The notes: a model not told the origin generated them from the letters alone. A DNA stretch of 64,000 nucleotides from Pteria penguin (GCA_035048485.1 CM068587.1:47801996-47865995); one strand, 5' to 3'. Shown: positions 25,200 through 38,000, numbered from the stretch's first letter. Program-made: numbers and translations.

Positions 25200-25758
25200 A
25201 GCTAAAAGGTTAAAAAAAACTTGGTCGTCTAGATTGTGGTGACGCGGGCCAGGCTCTGCTTGAATGCCTCAACAGAGCTGATCTGTACAACGGCCGCTGG
25301 TAGGGCATTCCAATATCGAATGGCGCTTGGAAAAAAGGAATATTGGTATGCCTGGATTCTGGTCTGCGGTTGGAGGAATTTGGTGGAGTGTCCTCTTGTG
25401 TGGCTGCCAGTGGGTACCAGGTACTCCTCTGGTGGAATGTCAACCAGTCTGTGATGTATTCGGTAGAGCATGGTGGTTCGAGCTCTGGCCCTTCGAAGCT
25501 GTAAGCTGTCCCATTTCAAAGCGTTCATGATGTTTGATACGCTGCTGGTACGGTGGTAATTTCCAGTGGTAAATCTAGCAGCACGCCGCTGCACCATCTC
25601 TACTGCGTTGATGTTACGTGCAGTGTGGGGGTCCCAGACGGTGGAGGCATATTCCAGGGTGGGACGGACAAAGGTCTTATATGCCTGTTCTTTGGAGTCC
25701 TGGCTGCACATTCCAATGTTCCGTCTGAGGAAGGCTAGAGTCTGATTTGCCTTCTTGG
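25200..25758 (-). pseudogene. 3' fragment of a non-LTR retrotransposon (reverse transcriptase C-terminus)
   Basis: The minus strand, 25759 to the TAA-side end near 25229, is open and encodes TKKANQTLAFLRRNIGMCS, YKTFVRPTLEYASTVWDPHT, VEMVQRRAARF and an SFFPSAIRYWNALP end. This is the classic thumb/C-terminal region of Jockey/CR1-like LINE polymerases. The FADD catalytic core is missing because the copy is 5'-truncated at a MITE (25759). With no in-frame stop it is a fairly young fragment. Confidence 0.88.
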
Positions 25759-25894
25759 TGGCGGATCCAGGATTTCCCAAAAAAAGGGGGGGCACATGTG
25801 TATTAACCAACTACTTAGCCTATTTTGGTGCCAAATCTGGATTTTACTTGTAAATATATGGCGAAAAGGGGGCCCGCCCCCTCTAAATCCGCCA
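25759..25894 (+). mobile_element. GCGGATCCAG-type MITE, copy 2, next to the claspin promoter
   Basis: Left end tggcggatccag and right end ctctaaatccgcca are inverted repeats. The interior has aaaaaaaggggggg and ggggggcccgccccc-like tracts as in copy 1. It lies about 80 bp upstream of the claspin TATA box. Confidence 0.75.
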
Positions 25895-25975
25895 CAGGGT
25901 TCCTACAGCCATGTGGTAAGACTGGTTCAGACGAGGGAAGATCCGGATTGAAATTTGTCCGATAAAACTCTACAG

Positions 25976-26087
25976 TATAAATACCGGAAGTAAAAAAATC
26001 GCGGGAGAAAGAAAGTGGAAACGTAAACAAAAGCTTTAGATGTTAGATCTGTGAAGTTTATATGACGTTGATTTCCCTCAAATTAAA
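25976..26087 (+). promoter_or_regulatory. Claspin core promoter and 5' UTR (TATA, ETS-like, E2F-like)
   Basis: A TATAAATA box at 25976-25983 runs into ACCGGAAGT (about 25984-25992), which matches the ETS consensus. TCGCGGGAG follows at about 25999-26007 and resembles the E2F half-site core GCGGGA. The presumed first ATG is 26088, so a TATA-set start near 26005-26015 would give a short 5' UTR of about 75-85 nt. E2F control would suit an S-phase gene; vertebrate claspin is known to be E2F-regulated. The sites are short and the assignment rests on clustering and position, not on transcript data. Confidence 0.5.
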
Positions 26088-26099
26088 ATGGAAATGGAG
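26088..26099 (+). CDS. CLSPN: Claspin coding exon 1 (MEME)
   Basis: ATG GAA ATG GAG is followed by the donor GTAATA and ends in phase 0, which joins in frame to exon 2. This start puts the DSG motif at residues 27-34, the same place as the Ser30/Ser34 degron in human claspin. Four codons is very short, so the call depends on that agreement and on the promoter-like sequence just upstream. Confidence 0.6.
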
Positions 26100-29000
26100 G
26101 TAATAATGTTTGTTTTGTATGGATGAGACATAGGTGACAGATAATGTGGTTATAATGAATGGTGCACCTTGAGCACAGATCATGGATTTCGCGGCCTTAA
26201 CGGTTTAGAATGTGCATTTGCTAAATTTGCAACAAAGAAGTTTTGGGTTTACCTGAAATGACTAATGTCTAAATGTACTGTGGTTAGGTTGGTGTAGCGG
26301 GTTTAAGACCCGGGGCTTTATTTACGTTTAGCGAACCAGGGCTATAAAACCTAAAAATTTAGATTTTTGGACCTTTTTTTTGTAAAGTGTGTGTTGAGAT
26401 GTGTGTTCTGTAGGTTCTGGTATTTTGTTTTTTAGTTACATTCAGAGAATTGACTACTTTTCAAAGAAATCTGTAGGCCCCCCAAGACCGAGTTTCCTCT
26501 GTTGGAGTGGCAAGTGATTACAATTTGCAGTCATTGCAGCACTTGCCTTTCTTCACAAGCTCCTTGGACCTTGCGCCATACAACCACGTAATCTGTAAAC
26601 GTTTTTCTTCACGGAGCCGAATAATTGTACAGTATCCATTAACGGAGATCTAATTGAAGTGAAATAACTTTAAAAAGGATGTCTTGGAACATGGTCATGC
26701 GCTTCTACGTCACAAAAAACGTCATTATGACGTCGAAATACTTTGTAACATCGAGAAAACCAGCCTGTTTTCCTTAGATACGTTACTTATTCTCGCATGT
26801 GCCTAGACGTAAACAAACCAAAATGACAGACAATTTGTCTATCGTTACTTCGTTTTAACAACAATTTTCCCTATCTCTTCTAATCCCAACCTCTTTGACA
26901 TCGGCCTGTGGCGCAAAACACTCGAATATATTGCTAGCAAATAAGGTACAGTAAAATTTCTTTGATACAGTGCCCGCCAATTAATTGAATATCGCATTAT
27001 TGAATATTTCGTTTTATTGAATAAGATCCTGAAATCCAAAACCATTTTCTATCAAATCTTTTGAAAATTCGCCTTTTATTACACTAGAATAAAGAAGCAA
27101 CTTCATTTATTTGAATAGCGCAATTATTCTACCAAACATACCTTTCTTAAAACTTCAATGTATCACGCCTATCGACCTATCGATTAGAGATAAATGGTTC
27201 CACACCTGTCCAGGTAATCTCAAAAGAGATTACTGTCCAGGTAACTGTTGTTGACCAAATCACACATTAATTGTTTAATAGGCCGCGGTAGAAGAATGAA
27301 AGGATTAATTAATTACCAACTGCTGAAGCCATGTCGTACACAAGATCATCGGAAACATCGACGAGATGACGCTGTCAGCCAACGGCACTGCGTGAAGACT
27401 GACCCTACTAGATGCCGTCCACTACTCAGTAAGGCCTGGCGCACTGTCAAGCCCACAACCATCGCTAACTGCTTCCGAAAGGTTGGCTTTGCCTCGTCAG
27501 ACAACGACACAAGCGAAACTGACGATGTCCGGCTGCAAGAGGATGTTGACAGCTAGACCTTTGATGCCTTCATCACAAACGATGGCAACCTGGAGAGCTA
27601 AGCTGTCCAAACTGACGAGAAAATATTCGCTAGTTTCCACGAAGATGAGCCCCGACCATGCGACACCAGTGACTGGAAGTTGAAGAAACAGCATCAGTAA
27701 CGCACAGCGTACGTTCAGACGAAATGGTCACAATTCGACGATTCCTTGAGGAAAAACAAAGCGATAACTTCAGTCTCCTTCTATCAGATTGAACATTGAA
27801 ATTTCTCACTCGCTTGAATATGCCTTTTAATTTGCCTTTGTTAAAACAAATTGTTGAGCCTGTCTTATGTCTTTGATCACCCTGGTTACACGATTGAGAT
27901 ACAATGACGCGTATTTCAATAGACGGCGATTTTATCTTTACGGTCAGTTGAGCATGTGTAATGTAGCTATTTAATAACATTTGGTCACTGTACTCATAAA
28001 GACAGTTGCAAAGTTATCGAAAATGTGGTATGTTGACTTTAATGTATCTCATGCAAACAATAAAGGGATCTAAGAGAGGTAACTCTAGTGTATCTATATA
28101 TAGATACATGTACAAGTGCGAAACGGCGAAAGTTATACACGTATGCAATTCTTGCAAAATCTGTTGATCATCTGGTCTTTGAAACTGCATTCGTTCGTCA
28201 TGCCGTGTAATTGAATATTCGTTTATTTGAATAATACATGTAAAGTTCTGACAAATAGCCTATTCAGTTAAGTGGCTTACACTGTATATACAATATTTTA
28301 GCCTATATGGCCCCGGTCCCCTAAACTTAACTAAGGCCAGGCTCGGCTACTGCAGTACTGGGATGTCTCGTTAGATCCTGGATAATATATAATGAGTTGG
28401 TTCGAGACCAGCTTATGTCTTTCATTAAAAATAATAGTTAAAATCACTTCACTGGCAACGAGGTGAACAATGGAACTTAACCCATGATGGCATCTCTTGG
28501 GTTAGGTGTGCCGAAGCAGGTCACAAAGACACCAGACACCATAGAAAGGGGAGAAGGGTGGTGTGGAATCAGGTTAATGTAGCGGGTATAAGATTCTGCT
28601 ACTGGGACACTCCTTTTATTGACAACTCACTCGGTAACATGCTTGACTGTAAATCCTGGATTCCATAAAGTGTATGAATTTGAAACTGGTAAACGTCTTT
28701 CATTGAAAACCTTTCAAATGTATTTAAAAAAATTTATTACAGTTATTAACTATAATCCAGTTGGGTCCAAAGCCAATGCAGCGACTATAGCCCGATCGAG
28801 CTATCTTTTCTTGTTCTTGACATATTTAGTACATCCCAATCTGACCATACATGTAGACCAGATCGGGATATACATCAATTAGCAGATCAGATTGTCATTC
28901 TTTTAGGTTGATGCTCCCATCTCTGACCTAGTTCCTTCCAAACTATTGAATGAAGACAGCTGTGAGAAAGTGGATTCTGGGATGGATGATGATAGCCAGC

Positions 29001-32000
29001 AATCTAATGAAAAGGAAACTAAAGGTAAGAATGGAACAGACTTCTTTCTTGTTTTACTTGAATGTCATTTTTGCATTTATATGGGCAAGACATATATGTC
29101 TGGCGCACTGCATAGAAATTTAGACATTTGCAGTGGACCCGCCTCAAGCGATGAAGGGTGACTGCCAATGTGAATGTCTGTTATGAAATGAGAACTTGGG
29201 GTTTCTAATGGTTTATCTGAAAGACAGGAAATGAATGTGGCATTGGTAATACTACTACTGGATTTATGCATTCGTTTACTTGTAATTATTGTTTTACGTC
29301 ACACCAAGATTATTTCACTAACTTGTATGTGGTGATGCAATGCATATAAATTTAGATCTGTGCAGTGGACTCACCAAAAAGCAGTGAGAGATTATTTTAC
29401 ATGTGATGTTATTATGACATAGGCACTTGCTTTTTACTGTCTCATCAGAAAGATAGGAAAACAATGAGTCTCTGGGGAGGCTTGAACCCAGGACCTCTTG
29501 GTCACGAGTCAAGCATTGAAGTGATTGAGTGATGTTGGTGGGACTTGGAACATGGGACCGTTTGACCATGAGCTAAGTGTGCTACCTACTGTTCTATACT
29601 AATTATTTTATACTAAGATACAATCTCAGAAAATGTTTTCATTCATAAATCCTAAAGCTATTTTCATTCACAAAATCTAAGACATATCGTATTCATTAAA
29701 GAAATGAAATAAAAAAAATTTTTGCATTCATTGGAAGAGAAGAATAGCAAATATTACATCTTCAAAACTTTCTCCCTACTTCATTCACATACTACAAATG
29801 TAGTAGAGTCTTGTTTTATGTATTGATAGTCATAGAAAATGCTTAACTTTTAGCCGAGTTGCAAAACTCTGCTCTTAATTTGATGAGGGATGGGTGGCAG
29901 GCGTCAACAATTGATTTCTGGATTCTTAACTCCAATGACTATTTATATGCAGGTATTATGATGAAACTTCACATACATGCTCCCTATGCTCCCATTCTGG
30001 CCTATTGGTGTTGGGATCCAAAGATCAAGGTCCTGATAAAGGAAAATGGTTTCTGGGCTATAATTGTATATACATGTAAATTTCACCTATTGTTATGAAA
30101 CTTCACACAAATACTCCCCATAAGTCATGGATGTGCCCTATTGATTGTGGGATCAAAAGGTCAGCATCATAAGGATTTGACAAGTGAATATGGTTTCCGG
30201 ACTATAAGTATTACTTTCCACCAACATGTATTGATTTGAAATATCACACACATACTCACCATGAGCCAAAAATGTTTCCTATAGATTTCAGGATCAGAAG
30301 GTCAAAGGCCAAAGTCATTTTAAAAAAAGGTATAAAATCTAGGGCATGAAAATTATTTGCAACTTGGCATATTGCATCTTTGATGCAACTTTCTTGTTAT
30401 ATCTTGTCTTACAGAAAAAGAAATGGATTCAGATGAAGATGATGATGATGTCATGGTCACAAAAACTGTAAAAGGGAAAAAGGTACTGGTAATAACTCAT
30501 ATATGCATGTATCATACATTTTGCCCACTGATGGCACAAAATTTTTTCACGGGATGCCATTTTGTGTACATGAAAAAGAAATGGATTCAGATGAAGATGA
30601 TGATGATGTCATGGTCACAAAAACTGTAAAAGGGAAAAAGGTACTGGTCATAACTCATGTATGCATATATCATACATTTTGCCCACTGATGGCACAAAAT
30701 TTTTTCACGGGATGCCATTTTGTGTACATGTAACCATGACAATACACAAGATACAAGATTTAATACCTCTGGTGTAAGAGTAACCAAGGAGATTTTGTCC
30801 AGTGATAACATGGTAACAACTCATTCAATTTCTGATGAATCCAGATTTGTAATTGTTCTTCTTATACCATTTCCCATGGCCAGACATGTATTCATAGTTA
30901 TCTAACAATTACAGTGAGTTGTAAATGTTTGATTCAGCTGATGTCAGTATTTTGGAGACTATTTATAAATTTGCAGTTTCACAAGTGCATTGCAATGCCT
31001 GAGTGAATTCAATAAATTTACCATAAATTGTAATATTCTAATAGAGTTAAACTGATGTGCCCTTTACGTGCAGGTTGTTAGGGAGTTTGCAGGGTGGCCA
31101 GCAACTCAGGGAAAACACAGAAGTGCTTAATCAAATTCCTCTAAAACATTTTTGAGTGGCTGAATCAAGTAAAATTTGCAAAATTTCAAGGAATTTCATC
31201 TTGCAAACTTCTGTAGCCACCATGACTGAGTTAAAAAAAAATTTGATACGAACTTTATATACTGTTACAATTTTCTCTTGATCTTTAATGCATTTATATT
31301 GGGATGATTTTTGACAGAATTTTCGAATATTTGATGAAGATGAGGATGAAAGCTCAAGATCATCAAATGGTAAGTTAATTATGTCAAATAGTAAGCTGAT
31401 TATGTCAAACAGTAAGTTGATCATGTCAAATAGGAAGTTGATCATGTCAAATAGTAAGCTGATTATGTCAAATAGTAAGCTGATAATGTCAAATAGTAAG
31501 CCGATAATGTCAAATAGTAAACTGATAATGTCAAACAGTTAGTCGATAATGTCAAATAGTTGATTGATTGATTATTGTTTTACGTCACACCACAAATATT
31601 TCATGTATATGGTGACGGCATCTGTCTGATGTGAGGCATACAAATTTTGACCTTTGCAACGGACCCACCCGAAGCAGTGAGGGATCTTTAATGTGCTATG
31701 CATACCACGACACGGGGCCTTGGTTTTTACTGTCTCATCTGAAAGACATGACACCGGCATGACCAGAGCGGGACTCGAACCCTGGCCTCCCGATCAGGAG
31801 TCCAACGCGATACCACTAGGCCACGCCGGCTTAAATGTCATATAGTAAACTGATAATGTCAAATAGTAAGTGGATAATGTCAAAAAGTAAGCTGATAATG
31901 TCAAACAGTAAGTTATGTCAAATAGTAATTTGATTATGTCAAATAGTAAGTTGATTAAGTCAAATAGTAAGCTGATAATGTCAAACAGTAAGTTGATTAT

Positions 32001-35000
32001 GTCAAATAAGTAAGCTGATAATGTCAAATAGAAAGTTGATAATGTCAAATAAGTAAGCTGATAGAATGCCTTCTACTGTACAAGCTTACTGGTATCAAGG
32101 TGATCATGTTTGATGGTAAGCTGGTCATGTCAAATGGTAAGCTGATCATGTTGAATGGTAAGCTGATCATGTTGAATTGTAAGCCCATCATTTGGAATGG
32201 TGAGCCCATCTGGAATGGTGAACCCATCATTTGGAATGGTAAGCCCATCATTTGAAATGGGAAGCCACTTACGTAGTCAGGTGGTCAGTAAAATCTGAGC
32301 TTGAGATGGTTGGATTGATCCTTGATGTTATTTGTAAATACATAATGTTAACGACAGGTAGCAAGATAAAGCTCATCAGACTCATTCCAGTCATGGTCTT
32401 ATCAGTTGTGTTCAGTGGCTGGACCAAAGTTCTCATGAAGAAGCATACATGTACATGCCAGCTTTCTCTGGATATTTTTCTATTTTTCATTCGTTGTCAA
32501 TGTGAAGGATAGACTTGATGTATTGATACATTTTTTACCCTTCTGCATAGCATGATTTTTCATTATGGCGACCTCATTTGAGGTCTGACAAATGTGGAAC
32601 TTGGTCATGATGTAAGAATAAGTGAATATCATCTGAATTCACTTCCTATTTGTGTGGCCAGGGAAGCAACATGACAAAGAGGGAATACTGTCTCTGTCCA
32701 TTAATCTGATAGGAGTCACACTTTTGTAAAATGGTGACATTGTGTACCTTTTAAAACTCCAGTATGAATGGAAAAGTTCAAGAAATAATCCTAAGAATAG
32801 AAAATGAAATTTGAAACATTTTATGTTCATGGAATATAGAATTGGGTAATAAATCAGACGGAAATACGTCATATTTGGAAAGTAATTATTTGGTTTTTGG
32901 TAACTCCTTTTCATGTGAAGAGGGGAAACTTTTTTAAATGTACTTAAATCATTAATTTAAATGTGTGGATTTTATTGCAGATTGCAATAAGGATACAGAT
33001 TCAGTTCCACAGTATAAGGTAAAGTGATAAAATTTTCAAGTAAAATGAAATTGTTAACATGTATCAATGAACAAAGTGTTTGTAAAAGATTCTATTACCA
33101 TTTTATCAGTTAGAATTTAATTTATGTTTTGTTATGGATACCATTGGATTCTTGTAAACTGTTGAATCTGTTCAGAACATGTATATTTGTATGTAACATG
33201 TATACATGTATGTACATGTAACATGTATACATGTATGTACATTGTATTGCATCTGGGTTTTTTTCCTTTCACATTTTAAGCAAGACACTTCAAATTTAAG
33301 TGATGAATTTGAAAAAATAAGTATTACATTCATATGAAATCCTTCTACAATACAGTTTGTTCTGAAGAATATTCATGATATTTATTACCTTTGGAAGGTA
33401 AGTTTAAAATTTTTCATAATCTCATGAAATAATTCTATTTATTTATTTCCTTTTTGTTTTCTTTTGATTTAGACAACTGCTGAGGTATTAGATGCTGTGT
33501 TAAAGGATGACAGTGACTCAGAAGCTGCAGATGAAGAGAATAACAAAGAAGATGGAGGTAGAAATAAGCTTAAACTGCAATGTACTGTGGTACAATGAAA
33601 TTTGTACCACAATAATGCACAGTAAATATGTGAACATTCCATGAACAGTTTTATATTTCTTCCATATATAAAGTCCTTGTCCGATTTTCTCATATAAAGT
33701 TGTCTTGGTTCATTTGGTTGTGTGCATTGATTGGGACCAAGAGGTTCCAGGATTTGAGTCTCAATGATGGTGTTCTGTCTTTCAGAAGAGACAGCGAAAA
33801 CTCGTAGTAAAAAAATAAGAAGTCCTCCAAAGGGAAGTACGAATTAAATCAGTAACAAGAAACACTCAGTGTTCACAAAATCAACTTTGTGTGTGGCTGA
33901 TTTAATCAGCAGGTATGGGCAGGGATTTCACTTATAGATATGTTATTTTTTGTTTCTGCTTGACGAAGGTCAAGTGGCTGAAAATATGTGGACATTGAGT
34001 GTTTCTTGTCATAATAAATATTTTTATGTTAAAGATTTCTCACAGCTTCCAATGGGTTTGTTTCAAGGCTAGAAAATTCTGTGCATTTAATCAATCAGAC
34101 CTTGTCCCTATGTACTTAATGAAATAATTTTGTAAAAAAATTAAAACAAGCACACAAAGAGTACATTATTGAATGGATGCATTTGTTTGCAACAGATATT
34201 AGTTGTCAAGATAATACTGTGTGTGGTTTTAGTATAGGTGGATTCATATTTTAGTGGATTTGATGCTGTCATATTTTAGTGGATTTGATGCCGTCATATT
34301 TTAGCGGATTTGATGTTATCATATTTTAGCGGATTTTGATGTTATCATATTTTAGCGGATTTGATGCTGTCATATTTTAGCAGATTTGATGCTGTCGTAT
34401 TTTAGCGGATTTGATGTTGTCATATTTCAGCGGATTTGATGCTGTCTGCTGTGTCCTAATATATGACTGCTAATACAAAATACAAGTGTATTTATAGACA
34501 CGATGAAGATAGCTTCAGATTGTTCTGAATGAGTAATTCCGGATAAAGTTATGTTTCACAAACATCTACTATCAACATTTTGAGCTAAAATTTGATCATG
34601 CTCAGTTGAATACATTGTACATGTACATTGCTTAAGTGAATATGGTATATTTCAGATTCATCAGACAGTGATGAAAAAAAGGAAGTCCAGTCATCGACAT
34701 TAAAGAAAAAGAAAAAGGTACAAGAAGTAGTCAAATGCTATTGGATTTTTGTTTTTTTAAAGTGTCTCTAACACTATTTAATTTTACCCTTTGTTTACCT
34801 CCTAGCTTGATGTATTCATTTCCTTGCATCAATGGATGAAGCACTGCTACAGTACATCTCTTTGTATGTATTTGTGTGTCCAGGTGCTTGTAAGGGACAG
34901 GGTTGGTGTAGTGTCTTTGTCCTGTCTGTCTGTTTTTTTGTCTTTTGTCAAGTTTAATCTTGGCCATAACTTTTGCACGGTAAGGGATACAGACTTCATT

Positions 35001-38000
35001 TTTCACAAATGCGTACTCAGCTAACAAAGCCCTTTCAAATGACACCAGGCGCCCCCATCTGTTTGTCTGTCTGTCTCTCTGTTTGTTTTGTGACAACTTT
35101 TACCTTGGCCATAAATTTAGAACTGTGAGGGATAGAGACTTTGTATTTCACATGCATACTCAGCTAATGAAGCCCTTTTAAATGACACCAAAGTCGATGA
35201 CCTTTTGACCTTGACAATGACCTTCACGCTAAAAGTAACGTTTTGGACTTTGTTACTGCCAGGGGCATTAGTGTTTCACAAACACAGCTTGTTGAAAATG
35301 TCAAAGCTTCCTTTTTTTCTTTTTTTTTTTTTTTTTTTTTGTTTTTTTGTTTTTTTTTTTTTTTCAGTTTTATATAAATGTTGATTTGGATATTATTGCA
35401 TGAAGGATCTATGGTTAAAGAAAATGCTGTTTTTTTCAATAAATGAATCTTTGTTTACAATTGTAAAAATAAATACTAGTATTAAATTTTTTGTTTCAGA
35501 GAATAAGTGTCTTTGATGAAGACAGCAATGACTCTACCAGTTTGCCAGATAATAGTAAGTACTAGAAATTGAGTTCTGTAATCTGTTGTTTGTTTGCTAA
35601 AAGTATACTGCTACAGATAATGAGAGATATTTGCATGACTTTGAGATTTACATGTAAACATTTTCTGCTCTGCCTTTTGTTTCCTGAATTCAATTTTTCT
35701 AGGGCCAGTATAATTATACTTCTGTTTTTTCATCAATTATTCATGTGCATATTTGGTCATTTCGTTACACAGAGTTACCTCCCATTTGGGACGGTATCTG
35801 ACGTAAAGCAGTTATGACATCATTAGATTTTATGGAAACTGATCTTAACTCGGGGAAATGATAATCCAAAAATGACGTTTTCATAGTAAATTTATGACAT
35901 CATAATCATAATTGCTGTAAGTCAGATACTGTCCCAAATGAGAAATAACTCTGTTTAATGAAAAGACTCAATATGTAACACATACAGTGAAGATGTGTAT
36001 GGAGCGACTAAGTTCGTGGACATTATTTAGAGACATAAAGTTTACTTAAACTGTGTGTTAATTGATATTGGTACTGTACATGCACATATATGGATAGAGA
36101 TGCCTGGCATTCTTCTATCTGTGTCTGTCTGTCTTGTTGGAGTCATATCTTTGAATAAACAAGTACATGTTATAGACGACATCAGTTTTCATCAAACCCC
36201 CTAATTTTAGGGAGTATTAGGGGAGTTTGCACTGACCTTAGTATGCTAATTCAAAACTGGGAATTCAAAAGTATTCAAATTATGAAAAACAGTCTGTGCT
36301 AATTCATGAATACAGTCGACTGTTGACTGGGAATTCAAAGATATTTGAAGATATTCGTGCTGAAATATGGCACACATATAGAATTATTTTTAGAAATAAG
36401 ATTAATGCGACATGATGGTAATTGAAATTTCAAGTTAGAAAATACTGCTGGTGTGTGTACCTTAGTGTAATGATTTGTGGCTTTTGAGAGAATAGGATTA
36501 GTTACTTACACTAATATGAAACATTTCTCTAGGCATGATATTGGTATCGATAAGAATATAAACATGTAACTGTAATGTGGACAAACATTAGAGTCGTATT
36601 CAGGATAATTAAAGAGCTGGGCTCTCCGTAAAATAACACTCTGCATTTGGGTAGCTGGTTCAGAGGAGGGCAATATGTAACTTACTATATGAAACTTGCA
36701 CTGTTAAGATCTATATTTACATATATGTGTATGAATCATGTAACTTTATAGAACAATCAACCCAAGTGCTGATAATTGAATTATTATATTTTTTTCCGCT
36801 TTTTTTTTTTTTGCAGAAAGTTCACAAAATGTACAAGACTTGTCACCAACATCTGAAAAGAAGGTAAGCTTCTTGGTAAAATTAAAAAAAACATTACATG
36901 TACATGTACTTCACGCTAACGAGAGAATGTGAGTATTTAAAAATTAAGATGTATTCATTCAAATAATGTATTCCAGAGCACGGTCTATATATAAATACAA
37001 AGATAACACAATGTGAAGGACATAATTTTGGTAGTGATTAACCTCTTTGGTTCAATCCTTGACTGAGAGTATATTTATTGGCAGGTCATCGGTGTCCTTG
37101 TTTTTATATGCCCACATTTAAATATGTGGGCGTATTATGCTATACCGCTGTCGTCCGTCCGTCCATCCATCCTTGTCCGGGCTTCTCCTCCTTAAATAAA
37201 GGGGGAACAAATTTTTTGATGGTGTCATATGAAAGAGTGTGGCTTGTAGTTGTGCATGTGGTTTCAAAGTTGGGGTCAGGCCCCTGGGGTGGGGGAAAAT
37301 GGGCAGGGGTCGGAAAGGTTTTCTGGCTTGTACTCTGTAACTAAAGGGGGAACAAAACTTTTGATGGTGTCATGAAAGGATGTGGCTTGTAGTTGTGCAT
37401 GTGGGTTTCAAAGTTGGGGTCAGGCCCCTGGGGTGGGGGAAAATGGGTGGGGTTGGAAAAGCTTGTCTGGGCTTCTCCTCCTTAACTTAAGGGGGAACAA
37501 AAGTTTTGATGGTGTCATATGAAAGGATGTGGCTTGTAGTTGTGCTTGTGGGTTTCAAAGTTGGGGTCAGGCTCCTGGGAAGGGGAAAATGGGTGGGGTC
37601 GGAAAAGCTTGTCTGGGCTTCTCCTCCTTAACTAAAGGGGGAACAAAAGTTTTGATGGTGTCATTTGAAAGGATGTGGCTTGTAGTTGTGCATGTGGGTT
37701 TCAAAGTTGGGGTCAGGCCCCTGGGTGGGGGAAAATGGGTGGGGGTCAGGCCCCTGGGGTGGGGGAAAATGGGTGGGGTCAGAAAAGCTTGTCTGGGCTT
37801 CTCCTCCTTAACTAAAGGGGGAACAAAAGTTTTGATGGTGTCATATGAAAGGATGTGGCTTGTAGACCACATTTAAACATATGCAGGCGTATCATGTACC
37901 GTTAGCGGTGCCCTATTTTTGGACAAGACAGTTGGTGTTCATTGCAGAGGTCTAAATTTCTGTGCAGTGCATCAGGCGCAAGAATTGTCACTGTGTTTTG

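Noticed and set aside
25229..25443. Additional plus- and minus-strand ORFs over the reverse-transcriptase fragment
   Set aside because: Only the 193-codon minus-strand frame shows reverse-transcriptase motifs; the others are shadows.
27248..27556. Extra claspin exon between exons 1 and 2
   Set aside because: The frame carries a Tigger transposase motif, lies inside inverted repeats with TA targets, and exons 1 and 2 already join in phase.
30423..30629. 68-codon ORF spanning claspin exon 3 and beyond
   Set aside because: The true coding part ends at the donor at 30482; the rest is spacer and a frameshifted copy of the exon.
31131..32251. Minus-strand ORFs with repeating LLFDIIN or MGLPFQM motifs
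   Set aside because: They are the 21-bp minisatellite read in reverse; length and motif come from the array period.
37078..37876. Two overlapping ORFs of 88 and 115 codons rich in G, K and W
   Set aside because: They are translations of the 145-bp tandem units of a dispersed element; the opposite strand is equally open and no splice or domain context exists.
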